64,000 nt of DNA, taken from Amycolatopsis sp. CA-128772 (lineage in GTDB: Bacteria > Actinomycetota > Actinomycetes > Mycobacteriales > Pseudonocardiaceae). The position numbers were made by a program, and so were the translations under genes. Under the pieces are notes generated by a model, which was not told the DNA's origin, ran no database searches, and saw nothing but the letters and a program-made list of their open reading frames with translations. Within the stretch, counting starts at the first letter, position 1. Every line of letters starts with the position of its first letter. Location of the stretch: contig NZ_PPHG01000022.1 of assembly GCF_002904295.1 (NCBI RefSeq), positions 1 to 64,000 of the forward strand, in the 5' to 3' direction. Shown here piece by piece: positions 42,766 to 52,535 of this stretch.

Positions 42766-44132
42766 TCCTGCGGGACCGTCACCACCCAGCGCCCGGGCCG
42801 CCGGCGCAGGTAGCCCCACCAGTACAGCGCCGACACCACCAGCACGCCGGCGGTGATCCCGAGGTCGAGCGCGCTCTGCTCGACCAGGACGTAGGCCAGC
42901 GCGGCGACGGCGAGCACCGGTACGAACGGCCACGCCGGCATCCGCCACACGGCCGGCTTCCGGTGCGCCGCCCGGCGCGCCCGCAACGTGGCGGCGGCGA
43001 CGCTGAGGTAGAGCGCGACGACGGCGACCCCGGTGACGCCGCTGAGCGTGTCCACCGGCACGAAGCAGAGGACGGCCTCGGACGAGCCCGTCACCAGTGT
43101 CGCGACCCACGGCGAGCCGAACCGCCCGCTCACCACGCTCATCGCGCGGTTCACCGGCGCCGGCCAGGCCTGGTCGCGGGCCGAGGCGTAGAGCACCCGC
43201 GAGTTCTGGATGACCATGACGATCACGGCGTTGACGATCGCGGCCGCGATGCAGAGGCTGATCGCCACCCCGACGGCGCTCGTGCTCCAGCCGGTGACCA
43301 GCGCGGAGAGGTCGACGCCGGCGAGCGCGGCGGTGTCCGGCACGGCCAGGGTGACGGCCACGACCGGCACCAGGATGACCACGGCGCTGATCCCGAGCGT
43401 CCAGAACACCGTCCGCGCGACCGTCCGGCGCGGCTCGCGCATCTCCTCGGCGAGGTAGACGGCCGTGCTGAACCCCTGCACCACGAACAACGCGACGGCG
43501 AGCCCGGCGACGACGGCGATCAGCCCGATCCCGTTCGGGCCGAGGTTCGGCTTCAGCAGCACGGCCGGGCTCTGCGTGGTGTGCGTGAAGCCCAGCAGCG
43601 ACACGACGAAGATCGCGACGATCTCGATGACCAGGAAGATCCCGGTGATCCAGGCGTTGGACCGCAGGTTCAGCAGGCCCATCACGGTCGAAGCGAGCAT
43701 CACGAGCGCGCCCGCGACCGACGGGCTGACGTCGGCGACGGCAGCGAGGTAGTCGGCGACGCCGATCGCGATGATCGGCGGCACGACGAGGATGACGACG
43801 AACGAGAGCATGAACGTCAGCCAGCCGGCGAACCGGTTCGCCACCGTCGTGACCATCGCGTACTCGCCGCCGGCGCTCGGCACCAGCGTGCCGAGTTCGG
43901 AGTAGCAGAAGGCGATCCCGACGCACAGCAGCACGGCGAGGCCGATGGCGAGCGCGGTGCCGGTGCCGAGGTCGGCGAACAGCGGGGGCACCAGGACGAA
44001 CAGCGACGACGCCGGCGTCACGCAGCTGAGCGTGAGGAGCGTGCCGCCGCCGACGCCGATGGACCGGGTGAGCGTGCGGGTCTTCTTCGCGGCGGCGGCC
44101 GCGACGTCGGGCGGGGCGGGAGTGCGGGGCAT
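42762..44132 (-). CDS. APC-family amino-acid permease
   Basis: The 456-residue membrane protein has ~12 helices, the ATPASSLFVLVP-like start, and GEYAMVTTVANRF after the first helices, typical of APC amino-acid/amine transporters. The ATG at 44132 follows GGAGGGAAC. A palindromic site at 44208-44252 suggests control by the divergent Lrp-type gene. Substrates are unknown; GABA or beta-alanine fits the nearby aminotransferase. Confidence 0.88.
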   Translation of the reverse strand: MPRTPAPPDVAAAAAKKTRTLTRSIGVGGGTLLTLSCVTPASSLFVLVPPLFADLGTGTALAIGLAVLLCVGIAFCYSELGTLVPSAGGEYAMVTTVANRFAGWLTFMLSFVVILVVPPIIAIGVADYLAAVADVSPSVAGALVMLASTVMGLLNLRSNAWITGIFLVIEIVAIFVVSLLGFTHTTQSPAVLLKPNLGPNGIGLIAVVAGLAVALFVVQGFSTAVYLAEEMREPRRTVARTVFWTLGISAVVILVPVVAVTLAVPDTAALAGVDLSALVTGWSTSAVGVAISLCIAAAIVNAVIVMVIQNSRVLYASARDQAWPAPVNRAMSVVSGRFGSPWVATLVTGSSEAVLCFVPVDTLSGVTGVAVVALYLSVAAATLRARRAAHRKPAVWRMPAWPFVPVLAVAALAYVLVEQSALDLGITAGVLVVSALYWWGYLRRRPGRWVVTVPQD

Positions 44133-44207
44133 GGCGTTCCCTCCGGCCGGGAGCAGGGTGCGACGGATGGAACAGCACCGATTCGGGCTTGTCAACGGCC
44201 GGATGAC

Positions 44208-44252
44208 GACTAAATCCGTTGCGGTGTCCGCCTTGGACATTCGGATTCAGTC
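44208..44252. promoter_or_regulatory. Lrp-type operator between permease and regulator
   Basis: GACTAAATCCG (44208-44218) and CGGATTCAGTC (44242-44252) form an inverted repeat that differs at one base. Copies of GACTGAATCC(G) return downstream of the regulator gene. The motif probably binds the Lrp/AsnC protein encoded next door. Confidence 0.75.
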
Positions 44253-44313
44253 ACCTACGGTCACGGCGCACCGGGTTTGCCTGGCGTCGCCCGCGTCGGG
44301 GATGATCCCGGGC

Positions 44314-44802
44314 GTGAGCAGCCAGGACACCACCGGCCGACCCGCCCCGCCGGTGCTCGACGACATTTCGCGGCAGATCATCGCGCAGCTGCAGGAGGAC
44401 GGGCGGCGGGCGTACGCGACCATCGGCAAGGCGGTCGGCCTGTCGGAAGCGGCGGTCCGGCAGCGGGTGCAGCGGCTGTCGGACTCCGGTGTCATCCAGA
44501 TCGTCGCCGTCTCGGATCCCTTGCAGGTCGGGCTGTTCCGGCAGGCGATGATCGCGATCACCGTCGACGGCCCGCTCGAACCGGTCGGCGACGCACTGGC
44601 CGGAATGGACGAAATCGCCTACGTGATCCTCTGCGCCGGGCGCTACGACCTGCTGTGCGAGGCCGTCTGCGCGGACGACGAGGCGCTGCTGCAGCTGATC
44701 TCGACGCGGATCCGCGCGCTGCCGGGCGTCCGGCACGCGGAGGTGATGGTCTACCTCAAGCTGCGGAAGCAGACGTACCAGTGGGGCACGCGCGGAACGT
44801 GA
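44314..44802 (+). CDS. Lrp/AsnC-family regulator
   Basis: The ~162-residue protein has an AsnC HTH (LDDISRQIIAQLQEDGRRAYATIGKAVGLSEAAVRQRVQRL) and a ligand-sensing RAM domain (QAMIAITVDGPLE ... GVRHAEVMVYLKL). GTG at 44314 or ATG at 44302 can start it. It lies between the permease and aminotransferase genes and has matching operators on both sides, so it likely controls both. Confidence 0.92.
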   Translation: MSSQDTTGRPAPPVLDDISRQIIAQLQEDGRRAYATIGKAVGLSEAAVRQRVQRLSDSGVIQIVAVSDPLQVGLFRQAMIAITVDGPLEPVGDALAGMDEIAYVILCAGRYDLLCEAVCADDEALLQLISTRIRALPGVRHAEVMVYLKLRKQTYQWGTRGT

Positions 44803-44803
44803 C

Positions 44804-44876
44804 GACTGAATCCGAAGGCTGTGGCCGGTAGTTGACCATGGATTAGTCGTCCAAGTTCGGCTAGACGACTGAATCG
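44804..44876. promoter_or_regulatory. Lrp-type operator set upstream of aminotransferase
   Basis: GACTGAATCCG (44804-44814), GATTAGTC (44841-44848) and GACTGAATC (44867-44875) lie in the 111-bp gap before the aminotransferase. They match the operator on the other side of the regulator gene (44208-44252). Confidence 0.75.
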
Positions 44877-44913
44877 CTTGCGCCTCGATGCTGAGGCGTG
44901 CGATAACCGAGGC

Positions 44914-46305
44914 ATGACCACCACCGCCGACCGCGCCTCCGCCGACGCCTCGAGCCTCGCCCGGGCGGCCCGCAGCAACCTCTGGATGCACTTCACCCGC
45001 CACTCGGCCTACGACGAGACCGACGTCCCGGTGATCGTGCGCGGCGAAGGCCCGTACATCTGGGACGCCCGCGGGAAGCGCTACCTGGACGGGCTCGCCG
45101 GGCTGTTCGCGGTCCAGGTCGGCCACGGCCGCGAGGAGCTCGCCGAGGCCGCCGCGCGGCAGACGAAGCAGCTCGCGTACTTCCCGCTTTGGGGCCACGC
45201 GCACCCGACGGCGATCGAGCTGGCTTCGCGGCTCGCTTCGGCGGCGCCGGGCGACCTGAACCGCGTGTTCTTCACGGTGAGCGGCGGCGAATCCGTCGAG
45301 ACGGCGTGGAAGCTGGCGAAGCAGTACTTCAAGCTGACCGGGAAACCGGGCAAGCACAAGGTGATCAGCCGCGCGCTGGCCTACCACGGGACGTCGCAGG
45401 GAGCGCTGTCGATCACCGGCATCCCGGGCGCGAAGGCGGACTTCGAGCCGCTGGTGCCGAGCACGCTGCGCGTCCCGAACACGAACTTCTACCGCGCCCC
45501 GGAGCACGCCGACGACTACCAGGAGTACGGCCGCTGGGCTGCGGACCGGATCGAGCAGGCCATCGAGTTCGAGGGCGCGGACACGGTCGCGGCGGTGTTC
45601 CTCGAGCCGGTCCAGAACACCGGCGGCTGTTTCGTGCCGCCACCGGGCTATTTCGCGCGGGTACGCGAGATCTGCGACAAGCACGACGTCCTGCTGGTGT
45701 CCGACGAGGTGATCTGCGCGTTCGGCCGGCTCGGCCACGACTTCGCGGCGAAGCGCTACGGCTATCAGCCGGACATCATCACGACGGCGAAGGGGCTGAC
45801 GTCGGGCTACGCACCCCTGGGCGCGGTGCTGGCTTCGGAGCGCCTGATGGAGCCGTTCACCCACGGCGAAACCACCTTCATGCACGGCTCGACGTACGGC
45901 GGCCACCCGGTGTCGTGCGCGGTGGCGCTGGCGAACCTGGACCTGATGGAGCGCGAAGACCTCTACGGGCACGTCCTCCGCCGCGAGCCGGCCTTCCGGT
46001 CCACTTTGGACAAGCTGACGGACCTCCCGATCGTGGGCGACGTCCGGGGCGCGGGGTTCTTCTACGGCATCGAGCTGGTGAAGGACAAGGCGACGAAGGA
46101 GACGTTCAGCGCGGCGGAGTCCGAGCGGGTGCTGCGGGGGTTCCTGTCGGAGGCGCTGTTCGAGGCGGGGCTGTACTGCCGCGCGGACGACCGGGCCGAG
46201 CCGGTGGTGCAGCTGTCGCCGCCGTTGGTCTGTGATCAGCGGGAGTTCGACGAGATGGAGCAGATTTTGCGGGACACGCTGACGCGGGCGTGGCAGCTGC
46301 TTTAG
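44914..46305 (+). CDS. Class III omega-aminotransferase
   Basis: The 463-residue PLP enzyme has the class III motifs: [51 protein letters not shown] and the PLP lysine in [16 protein letters not shown]. It transfers amino groups from omega-amines such as beta-alanine or putrescine to pyruvate or 2-oxoglutarate. With the permease and Lrp gene it forms an amine/amino-acid catabolic unit. Confidence 0.92.
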   Translation: MTTTADRASADASSLARAARSNLWMHFTRHSAYDETDVPVIVRGEGPYIWDARGKRYLDGLAGLFAVQVGHGREELAEAAARQTKQLAYFPLWGHAHPTAIELASRLASAAPGDLNRVFFTVSGGESVETAWKLAKQYFKLTGKPGKHKVISRALAYHGTSQGALSITGIPGAKADFEPLVPSTLRVPNTNFYRAPEHADDYQEYGRWAADRIEQAIEFEGADTVAAVFLEPVQNTGGCFVPPPGYFARVREICDKHDVLLVSDEVICAFGRLGHDFAAKRYGYQPDIITTAKGLTSGYAPLGAVLASERLMEPFTHGETTFMHGSTYGGHPVSCAVALANLDLMEREDLYGHVLRREPAFRSTLDKLTDLPIVGDVRGAGFFYGIELVKDKATKETFSAAESERVLRGFLSEALFEAGLYCRADDRAEPVVQLSPPLVCDQREFDEMEQILRDTLTRAWQLL

Positions 46306-46703
46306 CGGGGTGGTCGCGGAGGGCGGGTTGCCTGCGGCGGGTCGTGCGTAGCGGGGGCGCGGCGGTTGTGACGGGGTGCCGCGGCGCGGGGATCGTGCGT
46401 AGCCGTTGCCTCGCTGCGGCCGCGGAACGCCGGCCGTTCGCGGAGGCTGCGTCTGTGAAGCCGTGCCTGAGGAAGGGGACCGCTGGGTGGCCTCCGGCCC
46501 CCGGAATCCACGCTACCCCGCGGCACCGACACTTCCCGCCCGCCCGGGCAGGCACGCTGACCCGATCGGGCGAGGACCTCCTTTTCCCTCCCCACAGGCG
46601 GCTCCGCTGCGTACCGTGGAGTGCGGGGGACCGGGGGGAATGGCCGGTGACCGGGCCGCCCGGGTTCGTGCCGGCCGTGCCGTGTCTTCCGGGAGGAGAC
46701 CCG
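46306..46703. other. 398-bp gap upstream of the P450 operon
   Basis: The gap holds no ORF with a ribosome site. A frame fused to the P450 gene is open here, but codon bias is poor and GGGAGGAG lies only before the ATG at 46704. The segment therefore probably carries the operon promoter; no clear -10 or -35 pair or operator was seen. Confidence 0.6.
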
Positions 46704-47900
46704 ATGACCGCCCTGCGCCTGCCGTTCGATCGGCCGAACGTGCTCGAGATCGCTCCGCTCTTCGAGGTGCTCCGGCGGCAGGGACCGGTGGTCGCCGTCA
46801 CCACGCCCGCCGGGGATCCGGCGTGGCTCGTCACCGGGTTCGACGAGGTGCGGGGTGTCTTCACCGATCCGCGGTTCGGGCGGTCGCACCCCGCGCCCGA
46901 GGAGGCGTCCGCGCTTTCGGACGCCGCCTTCCTCAGCCGGCCGCAGGGGGACCACGAGACCGAGCACAGCGAGCACGCCCGGATGCGGCGGCTGCTCGTG
47001 CCCGCCTTCTCCGCCAACCGGATCCGGCGGCTCGCCGGGCACGTGCAGGAGCTCGCCGACGGCTGCTTCGACGCCATGGACCGCGCCGGGCGCGGTGGCG
47101 AGGTTGTCGACCTGCACGAACACCTCTCCTTCCCGCTGCCCGTGCTGGTCATCTGCGAGCTGCTCGGCGTCCCGTACGAAGACCGCGAGACGTTCCGGGT
47201 GCTGTCGGACCGGATGGGCCGGATGGACATCGGTGACGCCTCGAACGCGGCGCTCGAGGAGTTCGCCGGCTACATGAGCCGGCTCGCCGACGCCAAGCGG
47301 CGCAACCCCGGGCAGGACGTCGTCTCCGACATGGTGCGCGCGCAGGCCGGCGATCCCGCCTTCGGTGACGACGACCTCGCGCGGCTCGCCGCCGGCCTGT
47401 TGTTCGCCGGCCACGAAACCACCTCCAACCGGATCGACCTCGGCGCCCTCTTCCTGCTCTCCGACCTCGCCCGGCGGGACGCGCTGGCCGCCGACCCCGA
47501 GGGCCGCGTACACGGCGTCGTCGAGGAAATCCTGCGGCTGTCCGCGCCGAGCGGGCTCGGGGTGCTGCGGTACGCCCACGACGACGTCGAGCTCGGCGGG
47601 GTGGCGATCGCGCGCGGCGACGCGCTCGTCCTGTCGATCGCCGCCGCGAACCGGGACGGGGCCGTGTTCCCCGATCCCGCGGCCTTCGACCCCGGGCGCA
47701 AGCCGAATGCGCACGTCTCCTTCGCCTACGGCGGCTGGTTCTGCATCGGCGCCAGCCTGGCCCGCACCGAACTGCGCGTCGTGTTCGGCTCGCTGTTCCG
47801 GCGGTTCCCCGGCCTGCGCCTGGCCGTCGGCCTCGATGAACTCCGGATCCGGACGAACCGTGTCACCGGGGGAGTGGACCGCGTGCCGGTCCTCTGGTAG
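46704..47900 (+). CDS. Cytochrome P450
   Basis: The 398-residue actinomycete P450 has [13 protein letters not shown] (I-helix), EEILRL (E-x-x-R), and the haem loop [17 protein letters not shown]. The usual histidine or arginine before the haem cysteine is replaced by tryptophan-phenylalanine (GWFC). The GGGAGGAG ribosome site precedes the ATG. No redox partner is adjacent; the gene is followed by an unknown gene and a LuxR-type regulator on the same strand. Confidence 0.93.
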   Translation: MTALRLPFDRPNVLEIAPLFEVLRRQGPVVAVTTPAGDPAWLVTGFDEVRGVFTDPRFGRSHPAPEEASALSDAAFLSRPQGDHETEHSEHARMRRLLVPAFSANRIRRLAGHVQELADGCFDAMDRAGRGGEVVDLHEHLSFPLPVLVICELLGVPYEDRETFRVLSDRMGRMDIGDASNAALEEFAGYMSRLADAKRRNPGQDVVSDMVRAQAGDPAFGDDDLARLAAGLLFAGHETTSNRIDLGALFLLSDLARRDALAADPEGRVHGVVEEILRLSAPSGLGVLRYAHDDVELGGVAIARGDALVLSIAAANRDGAVFPDPAAFDPGRKPNAHVSFAYGGWFCIGASLARTELRVVFGSLFRRFPGLRLAVGLDELRIRTNRVTGGVDRVPVLW

Positions 47901-47931
47901 ACCAACGGCGGCCGCATGTGGAGGAAAAGAC

Positions 47932-48324
47932 GTGACCCTGTGGGACAAGCTCGGGATGGACGACAAGCTCGTCAAGGTGCTGACGGAGATCCCGCCGGGC
48001 CCCGACGCCGGGGAGTTCGGCCGCGCCTACATCACCATCCACCAGCTGGCCGTCGAGCTGGATCAGCGGTTCCCCGAGGTCCGCGCGCAGCTGGACGTGC
48101 CGCTGGGCGGAGGCGGCGCGACCCGGCACGCGGGCCTCGTCGAGCTGCTCGGCAAGGAGCTGGTCGACAAGATCCGGCGCTACGGCGACGTCTACCCGAT
48201 CGAAGCCGCGCAGCTGTCCTCGGTGCGCTTCCGCGAGCTGCGGCTGCGCGGGCCGGGCGGCCGCGACCTCGTCGGCGCGTCGAAGGCCGACCTGCCGCTG
48301 ATCCGCCTGCGGGCCAAGGACTGA
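47932..48324 (+). CDS. Unknown protein after P450
   Basis: The 130-residue protein begins VTLWDKLGMDDKLVKVLTEIPPGPDAG with a GGAGG ribosome site before the GTG. It is soluble, with a mixed alpha/beta pattern and an LLGKELVDKIRRYGDVYPIEA segment. No family was recognised. It lies 31 bp after the P450 and three bases before the next gene, so it belongs to the same transcript. Confidence 0.65.
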   Translation: MTLWDKLGMDDKLVKVLTEIPPGPDAGEFGRAYITIHQLAVELDQRFPEVRAQLDVPLGGGGATRHAGLVELLGKELVDKIRRYGDVYPIEAAQLSSVRFRELRLRGPGGRDLVGASKADLPLIRLRAKD

Positions 48325-48327
48325 TCC

Positions 48328-48972
48328 GTGCTCGCACCGCCGGTCCGGGTCCTGGTGGCCGAGCGCGACGCGGCGGTGCGCGCCCGCCTGAGCTCGATCC
48401 TCGACGCGGCCGACGGCATCGAGGTGATCGGCTCGGCCCCCGACGCGACGGCGGCCCGCGTCACCCTCCGGCGCCGGCTGCCCGACGTGCTGCTGCTGGA
48501 CCTGCGCCTGCCGTGGCCCGGCGCCCTGCCCCGGCGCCCGGCGGTGGTGGCCCTGGCCACGTTCGACTCGGACGCGGCCATCCTGCGGGCGCTGCGCGAC
48601 GGCGCCTCGGGTTTCCTGCTGCGGTCCGCCCGCCGCAACGACCTGATCAAGGTCGTCCGCCTGGCCGCCGACGGTCACGTCGTGCTGTCGACGGACGCCG
48701 CCCGCCGCCTGCTGTCGGCGGCCACCCGCCTGTCCGGTCCCCGCGACGACCGGCTCGCGCAGGTGGACCGCCTGTCGGCCCGCGAGACCGACGTGCTCGC
48801 CGGCCTCGGTGCGGCGTTGACCGACGCCGAAATCGCGCACCGGCTGGGGCTGCCGGAGCCGGTCGTGCGCGAATGCGTGGCCCGCGTGGTGCGCAAGCTC
48901 GGCTGTGCGCACCGGACCGGCGCCGGGCTGCTGGCGTACGAGCGCGGGCTCTGCCGCCCCGGCCCGGGCTGA
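48328..48972 (+). CDS. LuxR/NarL-type response regulator, atypical receiver
   Basis: The 214-residue protein has a receiver domain (VRVLVAERDAAVRARLSSIL ... DVLLLDLRLP with the phosphoacceptor aspartate) and a LuxR helix-turn-helix (LSARETDVLAGLGAALTDAEIAHRLG). The conserved lysine near the phosphorylation pocket appears as arginine (GFLLRSA), so phosphorylation may not work normally. No histidine kinase is adjacent. The GTG is three bases past the upstream stop. Confidence 0.85.
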   Translation: MLAPPVRVLVAERDAAVRARLSSILDAADGIEVIGSAPDATAARVTLRRRLPDVLLLDLRLPWPGALPRRPAVVALATFDSDAAILRALRDGASGFLLRSARRNDLIKVVRLAADGHVVLSTDAARRLLSAATRLSGPRDDRLAQVDRLSARETDVLAGLGAALTDAEIAHRLGLPEPVVRECVARVVRKLGCAHRTGAGLLAYERGLCRPGPG

Positions 48973-48999
48973 GGTGACCGGCGCCGGCAGCCGGTCACC
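48973..48999. terminator. Hairpin between convergent genes
   Basis: GGTGACCGGC (48973-48982) pairs with GCCGGTCACC (48990-48999) around a seven-base loop, between the LuxR-type gene and the convergent peptidase gene. Confidence 0.65.
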
Positions 49000-49008
49000 C
49001 CGGAGCCC

Positions 49009-50160
49009 TCAGAAGCCGCTCAAGCCGTCCGGCACCCCCACGCCGGTGGGGGCGTCGTAGCCCGGACCCGCGACGCACAGGTAGTCGCCGCCGCACTTCT
49101 TGCCGGCGCCCGAAGGATCGTTGTCGCCCGTGGTGACGTCCACGAACCGGGCCGCGTTCGCGTACACCCCGGCCGGCTGGGCCGTGCCCGCCCGGCCCGA
49201 TCGGCCGTACAGGCCCGCCACGAACGGCGCCGAAGCACTCGTGCCGTTCACCGGCAGCCAGCCGCCCACGTCGGTGTTGTGGACGGCCAGGCTGTCGGCG
49301 ACCGCCGCCACGTCGGCGACGGTCCGCTTGCCGCAGTGGGTGTCCTTCTGCCACTTCGGTTTGGCGATGTACGCCGAACAGCCGCTGCCGCCGTACTGCC
49401 ACGCCGATTCCGCCCAGCCGCGCGGCGAATCCGGGTCACGGGCCAGCGACGTGCCGCCGACCGCGACCGTCGAGGCCAGCACCGCCGGGTAGCTCGCCGC
49501 CGTGAAGCCGCTGTCGCCCGAAGAGGCCACCACCGTCACGCCCGGGTGCTGGTAGTGGCTCGCGAACGCCAGCGGTGCACCGCCTTCCCGGGCGCCGTAG
49601 CTGTTCGACACCACCTTCGCGCCCAGCCGCACCGCGGTGTCCTCCGTCTCGGCGAGGTCGGCGAACCCCGGCGAACTGCCCTCCACGACGAGGATCCGGC
49701 AGGACGGGCACGCCGCCGACACCATCGAGACGTCCAGAGTGGACTCAAGGCCCCAGCCGAAGCTGGCCGGCGGCAGCGGGGCCGCCGCGCCCTGCTGGTT
49801 CACCTTGCGGAAGCAGCCGTTCGCGCTCGTGCACGGCGGCAGGCCGTACTGCGCCCGGTAGGTGGCCAGGTCGGCCTCCAGGTTCGGCGCGTCGTAGGCG
49901 ATCGAGATGCCGACGACGGTGTCCGGCCCCGCCTGGCCGGGCAGCCGGTACGCCGACGCGAGGTCGTCGGCGCCCCAGCCGGCCGGGCCGTCCGCCCGCG
50001 CGCGAACCATGGGGGAGGAGTACGTGGTCAGGCAGCGCACCTGGCCCGGCGCCGGCTCCGGGCACGCCGCGCGGGGCACCGGTGCGGCCGCGGCCACGGC
50101 CGGCGTGATCGTGCCGGCCACCACGACGGCGGCCAGCACGGCGATCCCTCTTCCGTTCAC
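49009..50160 (-). CDS. Secreted S53 (sedolisin-type) peptidase
   Basis: The 383-residue protein has a signal peptide, then ESTLDVSM with the E-x-x-x-D pair, SSGDSG with the oxyanion aspartate, and NGTSASAPFVAG with the catalytic serine, as in sedolisins. The usual long pro-domain is missing: only ~45 residues lie between signal and catalytic core. The gene is followed, toward its upstream side, by a 708-residue secreted protein on the same strand, 14 bp away. Confidence 0.88.
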   Translation of the reverse strand: MNGRGIAVLAAVVVAGTITPAVAAAAPVPRAACPEPAPGQVRCLTTYSSPMVRARADGPAGWGADDLASAYRLPGQAGPDTVVGISIAYDAPNLEADLATYRAQYGLPPCTSANGCFRKVNQQGAAAPLPPASFGWGLESTLDVSMVSAACPSCRILVVEGSSPGFADLAETEDTAVRLGAKVVSNSYGAREGGAPLAFASHYQHPGVTVVASSGDSGFTAASYPAVLASTVAVGGTSLARDPDSPRGWAESAWQYGGSGCSAYIAKPKWQKDTHCGKRTVADVAAVADSLAVHNTDVGGWLPVNGTSASAPFVAGLYGRSGRAGTAQPAGVYANAARFVDVTTGDNDPSGAGKKCGGDYLCVAGPGYDAPTGVGVPDGLSGF

Positions 50161-50174
50161 TGTGGACCTTCCCC

Positions 50175-52301
50175 TTAGGACAGGTAGACGTGGTAGGCGG
50201 CCGCGACGCTCTCGGCGATCGTCGCCCCGGCGGCGTCGGACGCCGTGACCCGCAGCGAGACGTCCGTGCCGCGGAACGCCTCCGTGGTCGCGGGGAAGTC
50301 CGCGTGGAAGACGCCGTTGCCGCGGGCGGTGACGGCCGCGTCCAGCCAGGTCGTGCCGTCGGTCGAGTACTGCACGGTCGCGCCGGTGACGGGCGAAGCG
50401 GCGCTCTGCTGCAGGTGCCCCACCGTCAGGTCCAGGCTCTGCGGGCCGCTCAGGGTGGACCCGTCCGGCCGGAGCCCGCCGACGGCGTACTGCAGCGTCA
50501 GCAGCGGCTCGACCGCACACGCGCGGTCCGGCCCGTTCTCCCCGCGCGCGCAGTACAGCGCCGGCGGCAGCGTCGCGCCTTCGACGTGCTGCGACTGCCA
50601 CGTCCACTCGGTGTGGCTCGCGGTGCTCTGGTGGTACATCGGCCCGGTGCGCCCGGCGTCGACGGTGAGCCCGAGCGTCGACGGCGCCGCGCCGGCCTCC
50701 CGCTCGAAGGCGACCTCGAAGCCACCCGACGGCGTGCCCTCGGCCAGAGTGGTGCCGTCCTGGGTGAGCCGGTAGTGCCCGGTGACGGTGTCCCGCGACT
50801 CGCCGTAGTAGCCGAACCCGGTGTGGCCCGGCTCGTTGTCGCTGAACGGCGTGATCGAGAACCGCAGCAGGTCACCGGCGCGGGTCGCGGCCGGGAGGGT
50901 GTAGACCGTCGGGTCGGTCCGCAGCGCCACCGCGCCCGCGGGGTGCAGCGGGAAGCGGTTCCAGCCCTCGGTGACCGTCGAACCGCCCTGGTAGCCGTGG
51001 AACGCCTCGTACTGGCCGCCGGCCCAGCCGGGGAACGGCCCGGGCAGCACGTACTTCGACACACCGCCGAACCACACCAGGTCGGGCGCCGCCGAGACGT
51101 ACTCGGTCTGCTTGCGCGGCAGGTCGATCGGGTGCGACGGCCGGCCGCCACCGTCCTCGAAGGTGAACATGCCGCTGCGCTGCCGCAGGCCCGCCGAGCG
51201 GTACTCGCTGTAGTAGGTGGCGTCCACCGAGGCGACGTCCTTCGCCGTGATCACGTACCGCTGCTGCGGAATCGTGCCGATGCTGGCCTTCTGCAGCACG
51301 TATTCGTACGGCGTGCCGGGTCCGGGCGGGGACACCAGCCGGCTGTACGGGTAGGTCTGCAGGGCCCCGGTGCGCACCGGCACGGCGGACGGCGACACCG
51401 AAATCGGCACGCCCGGCCCGGCGTCGAAGTCGACGACCAGCGCCGGCCCGGTCTTCGCGGCCCGGCGGAAGAGGAACCCGGTGTCGTCGAGCAGCGCCGG
51501 CCGCGGGGTCACCCAGGTCAGCTTGGCGGACGCGCGTTTCGCGTCGACCCGGACGGTCGCGTCCGCCTTGACGGCGAACTCCGGCTGCGCGCTGAACCGC
51601 AGTTCGGTCGGGTTGCCGTCGGCGTCGGCCGTCCAGAACACGCCGAGCGCGCTGTAGTGGCCGTCCGGCACGCTGAACTTGGCCGTTCCCCCGGCGAAGT
51701 AGTTGAAGTTCTCGTCCGCGGCGAGGGTGTTGCCGTCGTCGGTGTTGTAGAGGAACGCGATGCCGGTGTCGGCCGGCTCGCCCGCGATGTCGGTGGCGTC
51801 GACGGACACCGTCCGCATCACCGAACGCGGCTGGACGGCCTCCCGCTGCGGCGCGCCGGCGAGCGCGTACCGCGCCCCGTTCGCGAAGAGCCCCTGCCCG
51901 CCGAAGTGCCCGCGGGCGTTGTCCTCGTTGAACTGCTTCGCCAGCGCGGCCCCGAAAGTCGCGGCGTCGGCCGGGTTCGCGGCGCCCGCGAGCAGTGCCT
52001 CGACGTCGAACAGGTTCAGGTCGAGCCCGCGCCCGAGGTAGGGGAGCGCGGTGCCGGGCACCTCGTAGTCCCGGCCGCCGAGCCGCAGGTGGACCAGCGC
52101 CCGCGCCATGCCCTTGGCCGCGGCCGGCTGGATTTCGAACGTGTCGCGGCCGTCCGGCGCGGTCCGGACGGTGATCCGGTCGCCGGTGATCAGGGTGGCG
52201 GTCGCCGACGTCCCGGCCGCGACCGCCGCCGGCGGGGCGAGCCCGGTCAGCCCCGCCGAACCGGCGAGCAGCACCGCGAACACCGAAAGAGTTCTTCGCA
52301 C
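50175..52301 (-). CDS. Large secreted protein beside S53 peptidase
   Basis: The 708-residue protein has a signal peptide (VRRTLSVFAVLLAG ... PPAAVAA) with an AGGAGGTG ribosome site before the GTG. Mature residues begin ATLITGDRITVRTAPDGRDTFEI, like the start of long actinomycete S8 subtilases, but no D/H/S triad follows. The rest is beta-rich with a C-terminal Ig/fibronectin-like end. It may assist, inhibit or target the S53 enzyme encoded 14 bp downstream. Confidence 0.75.
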   Translation of the reverse strand: MRRTLSVFAVLLAGSAGLTGLAPPAAVAAGTSATATLITGDRITVRTAPDGRDTFEIQPAAAKGMARALVHLRLGGRDYEVPGTALPYLGRGLDLNLFDVEALLAGAANPADAATFGAALAKQFNEDNARGHFGGQGLFANGARYALAGAPQREAVQPRSVMRTVSVDATDIAGEPADTGIAFLYNTDDGNTLAADENFNYFAGGTAKFSVPDGHYSALGVFWTADADGNPTELRFSAQPEFAVKADATVRVDAKRASAKLTWVTPRPALLDDTGFLFRRAAKTGPALVVDFDAGPGVPISVSPSAVPVRTGALQTYPYSRLVSPPGPGTPYEYVLQKASIGTIPQQRYVITAKDVASVDATYYSEYRSAGLRQRSGMFTFEDGGGRPSHPIDLPRKQTEYVSAAPDLVWFGGVSKYVLPGPFPGWAGGQYEAFHGYQGGSTVTEGWNRFPLHPAGAVALRTDPTVYTLPAATRAGDLLRFSITPFSDNEPGHTGFGYYGESRDTVTGHYRLTQDGTTLAEGTPSGGFEVAFEREAGAAPSTLGLTVDAGRTGPMYHQSTASHTEWTWQSQHVEGATLPPALYCARGENGPDRACAVEPLLTLQYAVGGLRPDGSTLSGPQSLDLTVGHLQQSAASPVTGATVQYSTDGTTWLDAAVTARGNGVFHADFPATTEAFRGTDVSLRVTASDAAGATIAESVAAAYHVYLS

Positions 52302-52535
52302 TGGCACCTCCTGGTGGTGGTTGATCACCACTTCCGACGAGCCGGCCGCCCGGACCGTTGAGAACGGTGCTCGAACTCCCGAGAATTACCTCGATCGGAG
52401 CAACGACGGAGAGTCAGCATCGGCCGCGGGCCCGAACCGCTGCGGGACAGGGCTTTGCGCCGGCCGTAGCGCCGTAGCAGCGGTTTGCTGCTAGGTGGTC
52501 GACCGCGCCGTCCTCGCGGCGGGCGGCCCTGGACT

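Noticed and set aside
46290..46703. N-terminal extension of the P450 in the same frame
   Set aside because: It is rich in Arg, Pro and Cys without a P450 pattern; a ribosome site lies just before the ATG at 46704.
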